Below the pieces are notes generated by a model. That model ran no database searches and was not told the DNA's origin. It saw only the letters and a program-made list of their open reading frames with translations. Of a stretch of 64,000 nucleotides of DNA, positions 25,054 to 33,659 are shown piece after piece. Source of the stretch: Ruminococcaceae bacterium BL-4 (GTDB lineage Bacteria > Bacillota > Clostridia > Oscillospirales > Acutalibacteraceae); contig LR778134.1 in NCBI GenBank assembly GCA_902809935.1, forward strand, positions 620,001-684,000, in the 5' to 3' direction. Made by a program: the position numbers and the translations under genes. Within the stretch, counting starts at the first letter, position 1. Each line of letters opens with the position of its first letter.

Positions 25054-28000
25054 TCAATCAACAGACTTTAAAGATTCCACCATATTAATTCGTTTGAGTT
25101 TTCGATTCATAAATAGATCAACAATCACAGAGAACAGCAAAGTTAAGAGAGCACTGTAGAGGAAGCTTTGCGGTGCAATCTCACGGCCAAACATTACCAC
25201 ATCCACTTCTACCGTTGTAATCACATAAGCATGCATCAAAATTCCCAAAAGCAGCCCTGCTCCGCACCCCAAGATCGTCAGCCAACTGGTCTCCCGATAA
25301 ATATAAGCGCTGACTTCACGATCATAAAATCCCAGAACCTTAATGGTAGCAAGTTCCCGCTGCCGCTCTGTAATATTGATATTCGTCAGATTATAAAGGA
25401 CGATAAATGCCAACATTCCAGCACAGAAAATCAGAACCAAAATAATATTATCCAGCGATTCGATCATCTTTTCAAATGCTTTTGTTGTATCTCTCAAAAA
25501 CGTAACAATGGTAATTCCATCGCTATTTAACAGCTCATCGCTGTATGCTTTCTGCGCAGCACTATCCGGGGCATCCGCCTTAATACACAATTCGTTATAT
25601 TGAGGCTGATCTCCTGTGACAGATTCATAAAGTACCGGATCGATATAAAGAAAATGATAAAGATAATTTTCTGTAATTCCGGTTACCGTAAACGAAACTT
25701 GTTTTCCCTCATTATTTTTAATGATTACTTTTCCACCCACAGAAACGCCCAATTGGCCGGCAGCCTTTTCAGTGAGAACAACGCTATTACTGCCAAAAGG
25801 CACTTGTTCATGGCTTTTTCTCAAACGCAGATTCACAAAATCCGGAAGTTCGTCTGCTGTTTCCGGTACAAAAAGATACCCGGAAATGCTCTTTCCACTT
25901 TCGTTATCAATATCGATATTGCGGCGCTCATCTTTCATCCACCCGGAAGTTTTCTGAGGATCTTCCAAAACTTTTTTCGCTTCATCAGAAACATTTCCGT
26001 CTTTCAAATGTGCCACCACATTATAAGAATAAAGCACATTATACTGGTTGGTAATAATGTCGGAAATGCTGTCTTTAATCCCATATCCGGTCAAAAGAAG
26101 CCCCGTTGCACCGGCAATTCCAACAATCGTCATAATGAGACGGCGTTTATAGCGAAACATATTCCGTGCCGTTACTTTGCTGGTAAACTTCATACGGCGC
26201 CAAATCGGGTGGATCCGCTCAAGAAAGATTCGCTTTCCGGGTGCCGGTGCTTTTGGCAGCATCAAAGACGCTGGGGATTCTTTCAAAGAAGAAACCACCG
26301 CAAAAGCAGTTGCTCCCAAAGAAGTTCCAAGAGAAGCAAAAAATCCGATTGCGGTATATTTGAGATTGAACTCCAAAATCGCAGGCGGTGCTATATACAT
26401 CAGGCGATAGCTGTTCCAACAGATCGGCGGCAAAAGGTACATTCCTAAAGGAATTCCCACTGCGCAGCCTGCCACTCCTGCAATTCCCGCATAGAGCAAA
26501 TATTTTTTCAGGATCGTATGCTTAGAATACCCCAAAGAAAAATAGGTTCCGATCAGGACCCGCTCCTCTTCTACCATGCGGGTCATTGTTGTGAGTGCTA
26601 CAAGCGCTGCGACTAAAAAGAATAGAACTGGAAACACAGTCGAAAGAGAATCCATTCGGTCTGCATCGCTTTCAAAACTGGCAAAACCAAGGTTCTTGTG
26701 GCGGTCAAGGATATACCATGTAGGCGCTTTCAGTTCATCCAGTTTTGTTTTTCCGTCGTCGAGTTCCTGTTTTGCATCGGAAAGCTTTTCTGCCGCTTCT
26801 TTTTTTGCATCCTCATAAGATTTTTGTCCATCAGAAAGTGTATTTTTGGCTTCTTCCAGTTGTTGTCTTCCTTGTGCCAAACGTGTTTCATTTGAAGAAA
26901 TCTCTGCAGCAGCGCTGTCAAGTTTTTGTTTTGCCGCAGAAAGCTGTTCCCAGCCGGAATCCACTTTCTGTTGATTCTCAGCAATCTCCGTCTCAGCGGA
27001 AGTGACGGCCTCTTGTCCCTCTCCAACCTGTTGTTCCGCAGAAGTCAGCTGCTCTTTCATCGAACCAAGCTGCGGAGAAAGCGTATTTGCCTGCGCAAGA
27101 AGTCCGCTAAGATTTTGCAGTTCAGAATTTGCAGCGATTATCCCGTCATTCACCTGCTGCAAACCACTTTCCGCCTGGGAAATCCCTGCATTTACCTCGT
27201 CAAGTTGATTTTGCAGTTTTGCCTTTTGACTTTCGTAATCAGGAGCTTTTGGATTCAGCGCATTTATCTGTGTGTTGAGCGTTTCTGCTTGGGATTTTAA
27301 TCCCGTAATTTGAGCTTCCAAAGATTTCTGTTTTGCAGTCAGGTCATTTATTGTCTGCTGTGCCTGCTTGATGCCGGTTTCCAGCTGTGGAATACTTTGC
27401 ACCAACTGCTCTGCCTGAGAAAGTTGATCTTTTCCTTCTTCCAGCTTTTTCTTTGCATCCTCTAACTGCTGCTTTTTTTCAGCCAGGGTTTCTTTCCCTG
27501 CATCAATCTGGTTCTGCGCAGCATTTAGCTGTGAAACCGTCTCTGCCGCTTTTTCCTGATAAGCCGCAAGCCCACTCTCATACTCCTGCTTTCCTGTAGC
27601 AAGCTTCGCTTCTCCGTCTTCCAGTGTCTGCTCATTTTTAGAGATCTGTTCTGCTCCATCCAAAAGCTTCTGCTGTGCTTCATTTAACTGCGCATCCGTA
27701 TCCGCCTTTGCATCATCATATTTTTTCTGGGCATCGGAGAGCGTCTGCTCAGCATCTGCTTTCACTTCCTGTAGGCGATCATCCTGCCTCGACTCACGAA
27801 TATCCTCCAGGCGATCACTGACTGCACCGACGATCTCATCATACCGGTCTGAAAAAGTGCTGACTGAATTTACGCCTTTCACCTTGAGATAGAGCGTCGA
27901 ATAAGCACTGCTTTTAAAATCTTCCGGCAAAATAAAGGCATAGCGGTCAAGCTGACCATTCCCAATAGTCGTAGTGCCGACTGAAAAGCTGACATAATAC

Positions 28001-28560
28001 GGAGAATCCACATAGCCAACCACTGTAAACGTATCTGTTTTCAAGGTATCCGAAAGCCCGCCTGTACAAGACTGCATCGTAATCGTCGAACCGATCTCGA
28101 TACTGTTCTTGAGGTTCTTCCCTTTTCCAACAACACATTCTCCGCTGTTCTGCGGCCAGCGTCCTTCGACCAAAGTCGGACGGTTCATAGATTCTGTCGA
28201 CGTATCTTCCGCTCCTAATGACGGGAGCGCATGAATTCTAATCGTAATATCTTTTTGATCTACCGTAGTGATGGCATCGGTATAATAGGTCGGCATTACC
28301 GCTTCGACACCTTCGACCTGAGAAACAGCTTCCACATCCGAATCCGAAAATCCCATGGTGGACAAAAGCTGAAGATCCATTAGGTTACCGTCTTTCATAT
28401 ATTGGTCAACGGTTCTGCGCATATCTGGTGCGGTTGACCGCAAACCGGCATAAAATCCTGCACCCAACGCTACGATTAGCAAGATCGCAAAAAATCGACC
28501 CTTTGACCGCGAAATGGAACGGCGGATTTCAGTTCTGAAAGCTTTCATCTCACCATTCAA
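25054..28560 (-). CDS. FtsX/MacB-type ABC permease with long coiled coil
   Basis: The 1168-residue product begins with a membrane helix (FFAILLIVALGAGFYAGL). A MacB-like extracellular domain (about 45-245) follows, then a very long Gln/Ala/Glu-rich coiled coil (about 250-610, heptads such as LEDAKKKLEEGKDQLSQAEQ). Next comes the first FtsX core of three helices (about 635-780), a second extracellular domain, and a second FtsX core (about 1020-1160, ending MNRKLKRINMVESLK). Permeases with this layout occur in Gram-positives next to a LolD/MacB-type ATPase, as here. The coiled coil would project from the cell surface. The start overlaps the ATPase by 11 bp. Cargo is unknown; lipid, peptide or cell-wall enzyme control are possibilities. 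Confidence 0.9.
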   Translation of the reverse strand: MNGEMKAFRTEIRRSISRSKGRFFAILLIVALGAGFYAGLRSTAPDMRRTVDQYMKDGNLMDLQLLSTMGFSDSDVEAVSQVEGVEAVMPTYYTDAITTVDQKDITIRIHALPSLGAEDTSTESMNRPTLVEGRWPQNSGECVVGKGKNLKNSIEIGSTITMQSCTGGLSDTLKTDTFTVVGYVDSPYYVSFSVGTTTIGNGQLDRYAFILPEDFKSSAYSTLYLKVKGVNSVSTFSDRYDEIVGAVSDRLEDIRESRQDDRLQEVKADAEQTLSDAQKKYDDAKADTDAQLNEAQQKLLDGAEQISKNEQTLEDGEAKLATGKQEYESGLAAYQEKAAETVSQLNAAQNQIDAGKETLAEKKQQLEDAKKKLEEGKDQLSQAEQLVQSIPQLETGIKQAQQTINDLTAKQKSLEAQITGLKSQAETLNTQINALNPKAPDYESQKAKLQNQLDEVNAGISQAESGLQQVNDGIIAANSELQNLSGLLAQANTLSPQLGSMKEQLTSAEQQVGEGQEAVTSAETEIAENQQKVDSGWEQLSAAKQKLDSAAAEISSNETRLAQGRQQLEEAKNTLSDGQKSYEDAKKEAAEKLSDAKQELDDGKTKLDELKAPTWYILDRHKNLGFASFESDADRMDSLSTVFPVLFFLVAALVALTTMTRMVEEERVLIGTYFSLGYSKHTILKKYLLYAGIAGVAGCAVGIPLGMYLLPPICWNSYRLMYIAPPAILEFNLKYTAIGFFASLGTSLGATAFAVVSSLKESPASLMLPKAPAPGKRIFLERIHPIWRRMKFTSKVTARNMFRYKRRLIMTIVGIAGATGLLLTGYGIKDSISDIITNQYNVLYSYNVVAHLKDGNVSDEAKKVLEDPQKTSGWMKDERRNIDIDNESGKSISGYLFVPETADELPDFVNLRLRKSHEQVPFGSNSVVLTEKAAGQLGVSVGGKVIIKNNEGKQVSFTVTGITENYLYHFLYIDPVLYESVTGDQPQYNELCIKADAPDSAAQKAYSDELLNSDGITIVTFLRDTTKAFEKMIESLDNIILVLIFCAGMLAFIVLYNLTNINITERQRELATIKVLGFYDREVSAYIYRETSWLTILGCGAGLLLGILMHAYVITTVEVDVVMFGREIAPQSFLYSALLTLLFSVIVDLFMNRKLKRINMVESLKSVD

Positions 28561-29251
28561 TCCTTTCAGCGTTCATTGGATTTTCGTTCAGCTCCATCTT
28601 CTGAACCTTTCCTGAATGGATGTGAATCACACGATCTGCAAGGGCAGTAAACGCCTGATTATGCGTAATGACAATCACAGTTCTTCCGGTATTGCGGCAG
28701 GTATCCTGTAAAAGCTGAAGGACGGCCTTTCCGGTGCGGTAATCCAGTGCACCGGTCGGCTCATCACAAAGCAGCAACTTTGGATTTTTTGCAAGAGCAC
28801 GGGCAATCGCAACCCGCTGCTGCTCGCCACCCGAAAGCTGTGACGGAAAATTATCCGCCCGTTCTTCTAGTCCCACTTCCCGCAAAACTTCCATCGCATC
28901 CAGCGGATCCTTACAGATTTGAGACGCCAATTCTACATTTTCGAGCGCCGTTAAGTTCTGCACCAAATTATAAAACTGAAAAACGAACCCTACATCGTAC
29001 CGTCGGTACTGGGTAAGCTGTTTTTGATTATAGCTGCTGATATTTTTGCCGTCTAAAAGGATCTCTCCACTCGTACAAGAATCCATGCCCCCCAGCATAT
29101 TGAGCACTGTAGTCTTTCCCGCACCACTTGGCCCAACGATAATGACAAATTCTCCTTTTTCGATGGAAAAATCGACACCGTCTGCCGCATGGATTGAAAC
29201 TTCACCCATTTGATAAAACTTGGTTACATCATGAAATTCTACAAAAGCCAT
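28550..29251 (-). CDS. ABC transporter ATPase, MacB/LolD type
   Basis: The 233-residue ATPase has Walker A (GPSGAGKTT), the Q-loop in VFQFYNLV, signature [15 protein letters not shown], Walker B ([12 protein letters not shown]) and H-loop ([10 protein letters not shown]). The TGALD and [17 protein letters not shown] stretches are characteristic of the mechanotransmission family that couples to FtsX/MacB-type permeases. Its stop overlaps the permease start by 11 bp, so the two are one complex. It lies 12 bp downstream of the Smr-domain gene. Confidence 0.94.
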   Translation of the reverse strand: MAFVEFHDVTKFYQMGEVSIHAADGVDFSIEKGEFVIIVGPSGAGKTTVLNMLGGMDSCTSGEILLDGKNISSYNQKQLTQYRRYDVGFVFQFYNLVQNLTALENVELASQICKDPLDAMEVLREVGLEERADNFPSQLSGGEQQRVAIARALAKNPKLLLCDEPTGALDYRTGKAVLQLLQDTCRNTGRTVIVITHNQAFTALADRVIHIHSGKVQKMELNENPMNAERIEW

Positions 29252-29263
29252 ATGATTCTCCCG

Positions 29264-29512
29264 TTATTTTAAAATCAGTCGGGTCTCCCCAGGGTTTAGC
29301 GCGATCATCTTTGTCTTGATGCGAGGGTGATGAAAATGGTAACGAATCATATCTCGAAGAGCCGTACCGCCGTGATATCCATGAATCACACGCACTTCAC
29401 GGACAGAATCCGGCGCATGAGAAAGATAAGAAGTCAGCTCCCGCTGTGCGTCTTTGACCAGCGTATTATGAAAATCCAGTTCCACCACCGGGCCGCTTCC
29501 TCGCTCTACCAT
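29264..29512 (-). CDS. Small Smr-domain protein
   Basis: The 82-residue protein is a lone Smr (MutS2 C-terminal-like) domain. The LDxH motif appears as VELDFHN, followed by a helix with DAQREL. The second motif HGxGxG/L is VRVIHGYHGGTALRDMIRYHF, and the ending is MIALNPGETRLIL. Smr domains nick or cleave nucleic acids, and MutS2-type ones act in ribosome rescue. Here the first motif has Asn after His where DLHG/DxHG is usual. The gene reads into the ABC ATPase 12 bp downstream. ATG start with AAAGGGG upstream. Confidence 0.8.
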   Translation of the reverse strand: MVERGSGPVVELDFHNTLVKDAQRELTSYLSHAPDSVREVRVIHGYHGGTALRDMIRYHFHHPRIKTKMIALNPGETRLILK

Positions 29513-29630
29513 TATAAATGATGCCCCTTTCGCATATTGATATTATTATACACATTTAAGATAAAAAGTGTATGAACTTTTTATTTTAAATTGACTTTTG
29601 ACTTTCTCGGGAAAAGTCCTTCCCATCTGC

Positions 29631-29659
29631 TTGAAAAAGACAGACAGGTAGGATAAAAT
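29631..29659 (+). promoter_or_regulatory. Sigma-A type promoter
   Basis: TTGAAA (29631-29636) and TAAAAT (29654-29659) with a 17-bp spacer lie 36 bp before the hypothetical gene at 29696. Confidence 0.65.
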
Positions 29660-29695
29660 AGAAAAGTAAGTTTTTAGAAAGGAGCACTGCAGAAT

Positions 29696-30859
29696 ATGAA
29701 ACTAATTGACCTGCGCAACATTTTTACAAACTGCAATGATGTTTTGATCGATATCTGCGGTGATCTAATCTATTATGCAGAAGAAAAAACAGAGGACGGC
29801 AAACAGAGTCTTTTCCTTCTGCGCTACAACAGTGCCACCAAAAAAGAGGATATGCTCGCAAATTATCTGGTACAAAAACCCGGCTATATGATGCACTATT
29901 TTTCGTTTTCCACTGATTTTCTCGTTGTGATGGAAAACGGCAGCGGGGAAGCATGGGTTCTGCGGCTCAGTAAAGAAGGAAAAGAAAAGAATTTTGACCA
30001 GGTGACTTTTGCGGGAAATTACTCTGGCAGCTTTGCAATCGATGAATCCCACATTCTTTTTTATGTAGAGGAAAACGATCGGGATGAAGCACTGTTTCAT
30101 GAATATCAGCTGCACACGGGAAACTCTCGGGCAGCTTATCTTTACGATTTGGAAACCGGCCGCTGCCGCAGCATTCGGGATAAGCGCATCTGTGGGGGTG
30201 CAGCGCTCATTCCGTTTACCGGCGGAGAAATTCCGCAGCTTCTTTTACTGCAGCCTCATGGTACAGAAGAGGACAAACGAAAATGCTATCAGGATAAGCG
30301 GTGGCTTGGAGATGATATTTCTGATTCTGTTTGGCTTGGAATGCAAAGTGAAATATTGGATGCGATCCACTATGGAAAAAGTGAATTACCAATGGAATGC
30401 ATCCTTCGCGCCGGTACCGATGGGCTTGTCCGTTATGCCGGTCAGGACGAAAAATCTCTGTATTTTCGCGCCTTATATTTCCCCAAAAACGACCAACGGC
30501 TGATTGCGGTCGATAAAGAAACCGGACATAAAACAGTTGCCGCAAACCTAACTCTTACAGGGAATGATAAAGATGCACAATTTCAGATAGACAGGGAATG
30601 CCGGGTTTTTCAAATTAGTCACTGCAAAGAGGGAATTCATGTAAAAGGGATTCTCCACAGCTCAGTAGATACCTGTTACAATACTGAAATGGGAGATTTT
30701 ATTACCTGCCTTGACGATCGTTATCTTTTAGCCCGCTATGAAATGACGGATGAAAAAAGCACCTTTGTTTTTTACTCTCTTTATGATCTAAAAACCGGAA
30801 AGACACAAAGTTATGAAGGGGATTGTGCAGTCCGCGGAGATATTGTTGTCCTTTTCTAA
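29696..30859 (+). CDS. Hypothetical protein, beta-propeller-like (387 aa)
   Basis: GAAAGGAGC precedes the ATG, a promoter lies upstream and a terminator downstream, so this is a real single-gene unit. The product has no signal peptide or membrane helix. It is built of short alternating strands with recurring aromatic-acidic turns: GDLIYYAEEKTEDGKQSLFLLRY, HILFYVEENDRDEALFHEYQL, AAYLYDLETGRCRSI, STFVFYSLYDLKTGKTQSYEG. This is what a cytosolic WD/Kelch-type propeller or PQQ-like sheet protein looks like. I do not recognise the family and assign no function. Confidence 0.7.
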   Translation: MKLIDLRNIFTNCNDVLIDICGDLIYYAEEKTEDGKQSLFLLRYNSATKKEDMLANYLVQKPGYMMHYFSFSTDFLVVMENGSGEAWVLRLSKEGKEKNFDQVTFAGNYSGSFAIDESHILFYVEENDRDEALFHEYQLHTGNSRAAYLYDLETGRCRSIRDKRICGGAALIPFTGGEIPQLLLLQPHGTEEDKRKCYQDKRWLGDDISDSVWLGMQSEILDAIHYGKSELPMECILRAGTDGLVRYAGQDEKSLYFRALYFPKNDQRLIAVDKETGHKTVAANLTLTGNDKDAQFQIDRECRVFQISHCKEGIHVKGILHSSVDTCYNTEMGDFITCLDDRYLLARYEMTDEKSTFVFYSLYDLKTGKTQSYEGDCAVRGDIVVLF

Positions 30860-30877
30860 GTGATTTTTAAATAAAAA

Positions 30878-30919
30878 GGCAGCGGCACAAGTAGAAATGC
30901 TTGTGCCGCTGTCTTTTAC
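30878..30919. terminator. Intrinsic terminator
   Basis: GGCAGCGGCACAAG (30878-30891) pairs with CTTGTGCCGCTGTC (30900-30913), one mismatch, with A-rich 5' and T-rich 3' flanks. It lies between the hypothetical gene and the lipoprotein gene. Confidence 0.88.
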
Positions 30920-30978
30920 AAAAATCCGTTAATTATACATTATATATGAGGCTAGCCCCATATTTTCATTCTCTCTTG

Positions 30979-32145
30979 TTATGCTGCAGAGCTGGTACTG
31001 CTTACCGCATCAGAAGTACTTGAGGTACCTTCTGAAGAAGTATCTTGCGAAGAAGCTGCTGCACTGCTGGACGGAGCCGTATAGAACAGATCCGGTGTAT
31101 ACGCATTGATGCAGGCTGTATTAAAGGTTGCATTCGTATAATTTTCTGCTTTCTGCTCAATGTCCTGCTGGAATTCGTCCCCTTTGAGTCCATTTAAAAC
31201 GGAAAGTTTTGTCTGCTCTTTCTGCAGTTCTGTATCTGTTTGGGTCTTAATATCGCGCTTGCTGACAAGAATATAAGCGAAACCAATATCAAGCACCTGT
31301 ACATCTCCACTATTCATATTTTGAATGCTTGTAACCAAGTCGGTGGGATACCCGCTGATTTTCAAATCGGTTGTGACATCCTGATAGGGAGAAGCGGTAA
31401 CGGTATCGGAGTGTGCATTCATATAATCCGTTCCCACATCAGACATGGACTTTTTGCCGCTTTTTACTTCATTTGCATAGCCTTCCAGCTCTGCTTTGAT
31501 CTTTGCTTTATCGTCATCTTTCATAACATTGTAAGATCCGGTTGAGGAATCCATGCTATAAAGAGAAACCGGAACCATCTCAAAAGAGGTAAAATTCTTT
31601 TCAAAGTATGCTTTCTGATCGTCTGCACTGATTTCTTTGCTTCCGCCTTGTCCATAGATTGCTTCAAAGACCTTCTCATACTTGACATAATATTCAGCAC
31701 TGGCAATTTGGAAAGACGATTTTGCGATATTATACTTCTCCAAGGTAGAACCAAGTCCTACATTAGAAGAAGAGCCATTCCAATCAGAAGCCGTCTTGGT
31801 GTCAATTATTTTATTATCATCATCCGAAAGGGTCAGGTTCAGGTCTTTCATCATATCATCAATGACAAAGATCTGATTAATGCTATTCTTAGCGGTATCT
31901 TTCGTCCATGTAAATGCATCTTTGCCATCAATTGTTTGGGTTTTCATATCCATAGAGGCGGTATATCCCGCCTTTGTTTTTGCCTGATTATAAGCATTGG
32001 AAAGTTCATAAATATAAACGCCCGCCGGAAGTTTCGTATCTCCCGATTTTGCACACCAGGACTTGTCCCCTCCGATCGTACAGCCTGAACTGCAGAGTGC
32101 CACCGCACCTGCCATTAAGGCTGCGAAAATCTTTTTAGACTTCAT
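30979..32145 (-). CDS. SurA/PrsA-like foldase lipoprotein
   Basis: An upstream in-frame TTG exists, but ATG at 32145 follows TGGAGTG and starts a lipoprotein signal (AGAVALCSSGC), so it is used; length 388 residues. The mature part resembles SurA-N/PrsA chaperone domains: a helical N-terminal half that begins with the GDTKLPAGVYIYELSNAYNQA pattern seen in clostridial foldase lipoproteins. A long helical part follows and then a Ser/Thr/Ala-rich low-complexity tail of about 35 residues (SSSAAASSQDTSSEGT). A clear parvulin PPIase domain is not evident, though residues 180-320 could be a degenerate one. It probably assists folding of secreted proteins outside the membrane. Confidence 0.7.
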   Translation of the reverse strand: MKSKKIFAALMAGAVALCSSGCTIGGDKSWCAKSGDTKLPAGVYIYELSNAYNQAKTKAGYTASMDMKTQTIDGKDAFTWTKDTAKNSINQIFVIDDMMKDLNLTLSDDDNKIIDTKTASDWNGSSSNVGLGSTLEKYNIAKSSFQIASAEYYVKYEKVFEAIYGQGGSKEISADDQKAYFEKNFTSFEMVPVSLYSMDSSTGSYNVMKDDDKAKIKAELEGYANEVKSGKKSMSDVGTDYMNAHSDTVTASPYQDVTTDLKISGYPTDLVTSIQNMNSGDVQVLDIGFAYILVSKRDIKTQTDTELQKEQTKLSVLNGLKGDEFQQDIEQKAENYTNATFNTACINAYTPDLFYTAPSSSAAASSQDTSSEGTSSTSDAVSSTSSAA

Positions 32146-32260
32146 AGTTTCACACTCCAAAATTAATTTTGTATTTTTTTAACAAATTAGAATTGTTTTC
32201 ATTATAGCCTTGTTTACACAATTTGTCTACCGCCTTTCTTGTCCTAAAAAGTCGAATTCC

Positions 32261-32542
32261 CTAGAAAGGATAATAGCGAAAAATTCGCTGTAGACGGCGC
32301 AAACCTGCACTGATATGTTTTTCCACTGTCGGTGGTGTAATCTCCAGATCTTTCGCTATCTTTTTGATCGCTTCACCCTCACATCGACGCCAAAGGCATT
32401 CTCTCTGCCGCTCAGTCAATTCCTCCTCCATTGCAAGTTTTACTGTTTGACAAAGCCTTTCTCTTTTGGGATCTTCCTGTTCGGGAACCTTTGCGGCGAT
32501 CCCTTTTTTTAGGGCTTCCAGACTAAGCAACTTTGTCCTCAT
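32261..32542 (-). CDS. Sigma-region-4-like HTH protein (93 aa)
   Basis: The frame opens further upstream, but the ATG at 32542 overlaps the preceding stop (ATGA) and has AAAAGG at good distance. The product ends with a sigma-70 region 4-type helix-turn-helix: ELTERQRECLWRRCEGEAIKKIAKDLEITPPTVEKHISAGLRRL, typical for the -35 reader of sigma factors or of LuxR-type HTH. There is no region 2, so it cannot be a complete sigma factor. It is coupled to a 71-residue helical protein. Such pairs resemble phage-type or anti-terminator-like regulators, but no phage genes are near. Confidence 0.75.
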   Translation of the reverse strand: MRTKLLSLEALKKGIAAKVPEQEDPKRERLCQTVKLAMEEELTERQRECLWRRCEGEAIKKIAKDLEITPPTVEKHISAGLRRLQRIFRYYPF

Positions 32543-32754
32543 GCGTAATGCCTTTTCAAATAGAGACCGGTAAACCGGCACTCCAGATACATCTGATAAA
32601 GCATTGCCTGCCGCCGTTGCAGAGAAATCGTCTCTTCAAACCCAAGCCTTTTCTGCTTTAACCGATTTTTAATCGGTACGATTGCCTCCTTCAATTTTTG
32701 GGCCTCTCCTAAGTATTCGTTTGATAATGCTAAATAATCCATTCGTTTATCCAC
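32539..32754 (-). CDS. Small helical protein coupled to the sigma-4-like gene (71 aa)
   Basis: The GTG start at 32754 follows AGGAAAGCGA; an in-frame ATG at 32742 is an alternative. The product is predicted all-helical and basic (LGEAQKLKEAIVPIKNRLKQ, QRRQAMLYQMYLECRFTGLYLKRHYA) with no known motif. Its stop overlaps the HTH gene by 4 bp, which strongly suggests that the two proteins act together, perhaps as a two-chain transcription factor. A nested inverted repeat lies about 90 bp upstream and may be its operator. Confidence 0.65.
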   Translation of the reverse strand: MDKRMDYLALSNEYLGEAQKLKEAIVPIKNRLKQKRLGFEETISLQRRQAMLYQMYLECRFTGLYLKRHYA

Positions 32755-32839
32755 TCGCTTTCCTGAATTTCTCGGTCGGGTAAATTTTCTCTCCTCTTTT
32801 TATTTTATGAGCTTCTGTGGACAAGCGCAATAATTATTC

Positions 32840-32900
32840 GAACATTTATTCTTCCACTTCGGGGTCATGTCCCAAAAATGGGACATGAGATTAAATGTTC
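32840..32900. repeat. Nested inverted repeat
   Basis: An inner perfect 9-bp palindrome (TCATGTCCC at 32865-32873, GGGACATGA at 32880-32888, 6-nt loop) is nested in an outer perfect 9-bp one (GAACATTTA at 32840-32848, TAAATGTTC at 32892-32900). No U-run follows, so it is not an ordinary terminator. It lies 86 bp upstream of the two small regulator genes. It may be an operator or a remnant of a small mobile element. Confidence 0.6.
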
Positions 32901-32946
32901 ACAAATTGAATGCTGATTTTTTATTTATTTTTTAATGGAAATACAA

Positions 32947-32985
32947 GAAAAACCGGCAAACCATTTTTGGCTTGCCGGTTTTTGT
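32947..32985. terminator. Intrinsic terminator after rubrerythrin
   Basis: AAAAACCGGCAA (32947-32958) and TTGCCGGTTTTT (32972-32983) form a perfect 12-bp stem. It lies 35 bp beyond the rbr stop. Confidence 0.88.
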
Positions 32986-33018
32986 AAGTTTTGTAAGATT
33001 AAAGATTCAATTTATCAA

Positions 33019-33558
33019 TTAATAGTTGACTGCACGGCGCTCAAAATAAGCTTGTGGATGCTTACAGGCAGGGCACACTTTTGGAGCTTCTTTGCCAACA
33101 TAGATATAACCGCAGTTCCGGCATACCCAAACTGTTTCTTCATCGCATTTGAAAACGATATCCTCTTTCAAATTAGAAAGCAGTTTACGATAGCGCTCCT
33201 CGTGTGATTTTTCAACCGTCGCAATGTCACGCATCGTCTGTGCAATTTGCGCAAAACCTTCTTTATCAGCTTCCTCTGCAAAATGCTTATACATATCGGT
33301 CCATTCGTAATTTTCACCGGCAGCCGCATCGGCCAAATTGGTCATGGTATCCGGGATCTCACCATTATGAAGAAGTTTAAACCAAAGTTTTGCATGCTCT
33401 TTTTCATTATTGGCTGTTTCTTCAAAGATAGCTGCAATCTGCTCATATCCATCTTTTTTTGCCCGGCTGGCATAGTAAGTATACTTATTGCGTGCCTGAC
33501 TCTCGCCGGCAAACGCAGCCGCCAAATTTGCTTCTGTTCTACTTCCTTTGAATTCCAT
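33019..33558 (-). CDS. rbr: Rubrerythrin
   Basis: The 179-residue protein is a cytosolic peroxidase of anaerobes. The N-terminal ferritin-like bundle has the di-iron ligands in [25 protein letters not shown] and [12 protein letters not shown] (two ExxH-type motifs plus Glu). The C-terminal rubredoxin-like domain has [11 protein letters not shown] and [13 protein letters not shown] (CxxC x12 CxxC). The order ferritin-rubredoxin and the length are classical Rbr. Rubrerythrin uses NADH via rubredoxin reductase to reduce H2O2. AGGAGG precedes the ATG. I see no PerR box in the 100 bp upstream. It lies downstream of ychF on the same strand without a clear terminator in between. Confidence 0.96.
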   Translation of the reverse strand: MEFKGSRTEANLAAAFAGESQARNKYTYYASRAKKDGYEQIAAIFEETANNEKEHAKLWFKLLHNGEIPDTMTNLADAAAGENYEWTDMYKHFAEEADKEGFAQIAQTMRDIATVEKSHEERYRKLLSNLKEDIVFKCDEETVWVCRNCGYIYVGKEAPKVCPACKHPQAYFERRAVNY

Positions 33559-33659
33559 ACGAATTACCTCCTAATTTCATTTTGATTTATGCAAATTCTA
33601 AAGAAAAGAAAAACTTTCTTTCCCTTAAAAAGAATTGCCAAAAAGAAATTTCTTAAACA

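Noticed and set aside
25600-26448. Plus-strand ORF of 282 codons
   Set aside because: Antisense shadow of the FtsX-like permease; no ribosome site or domain.
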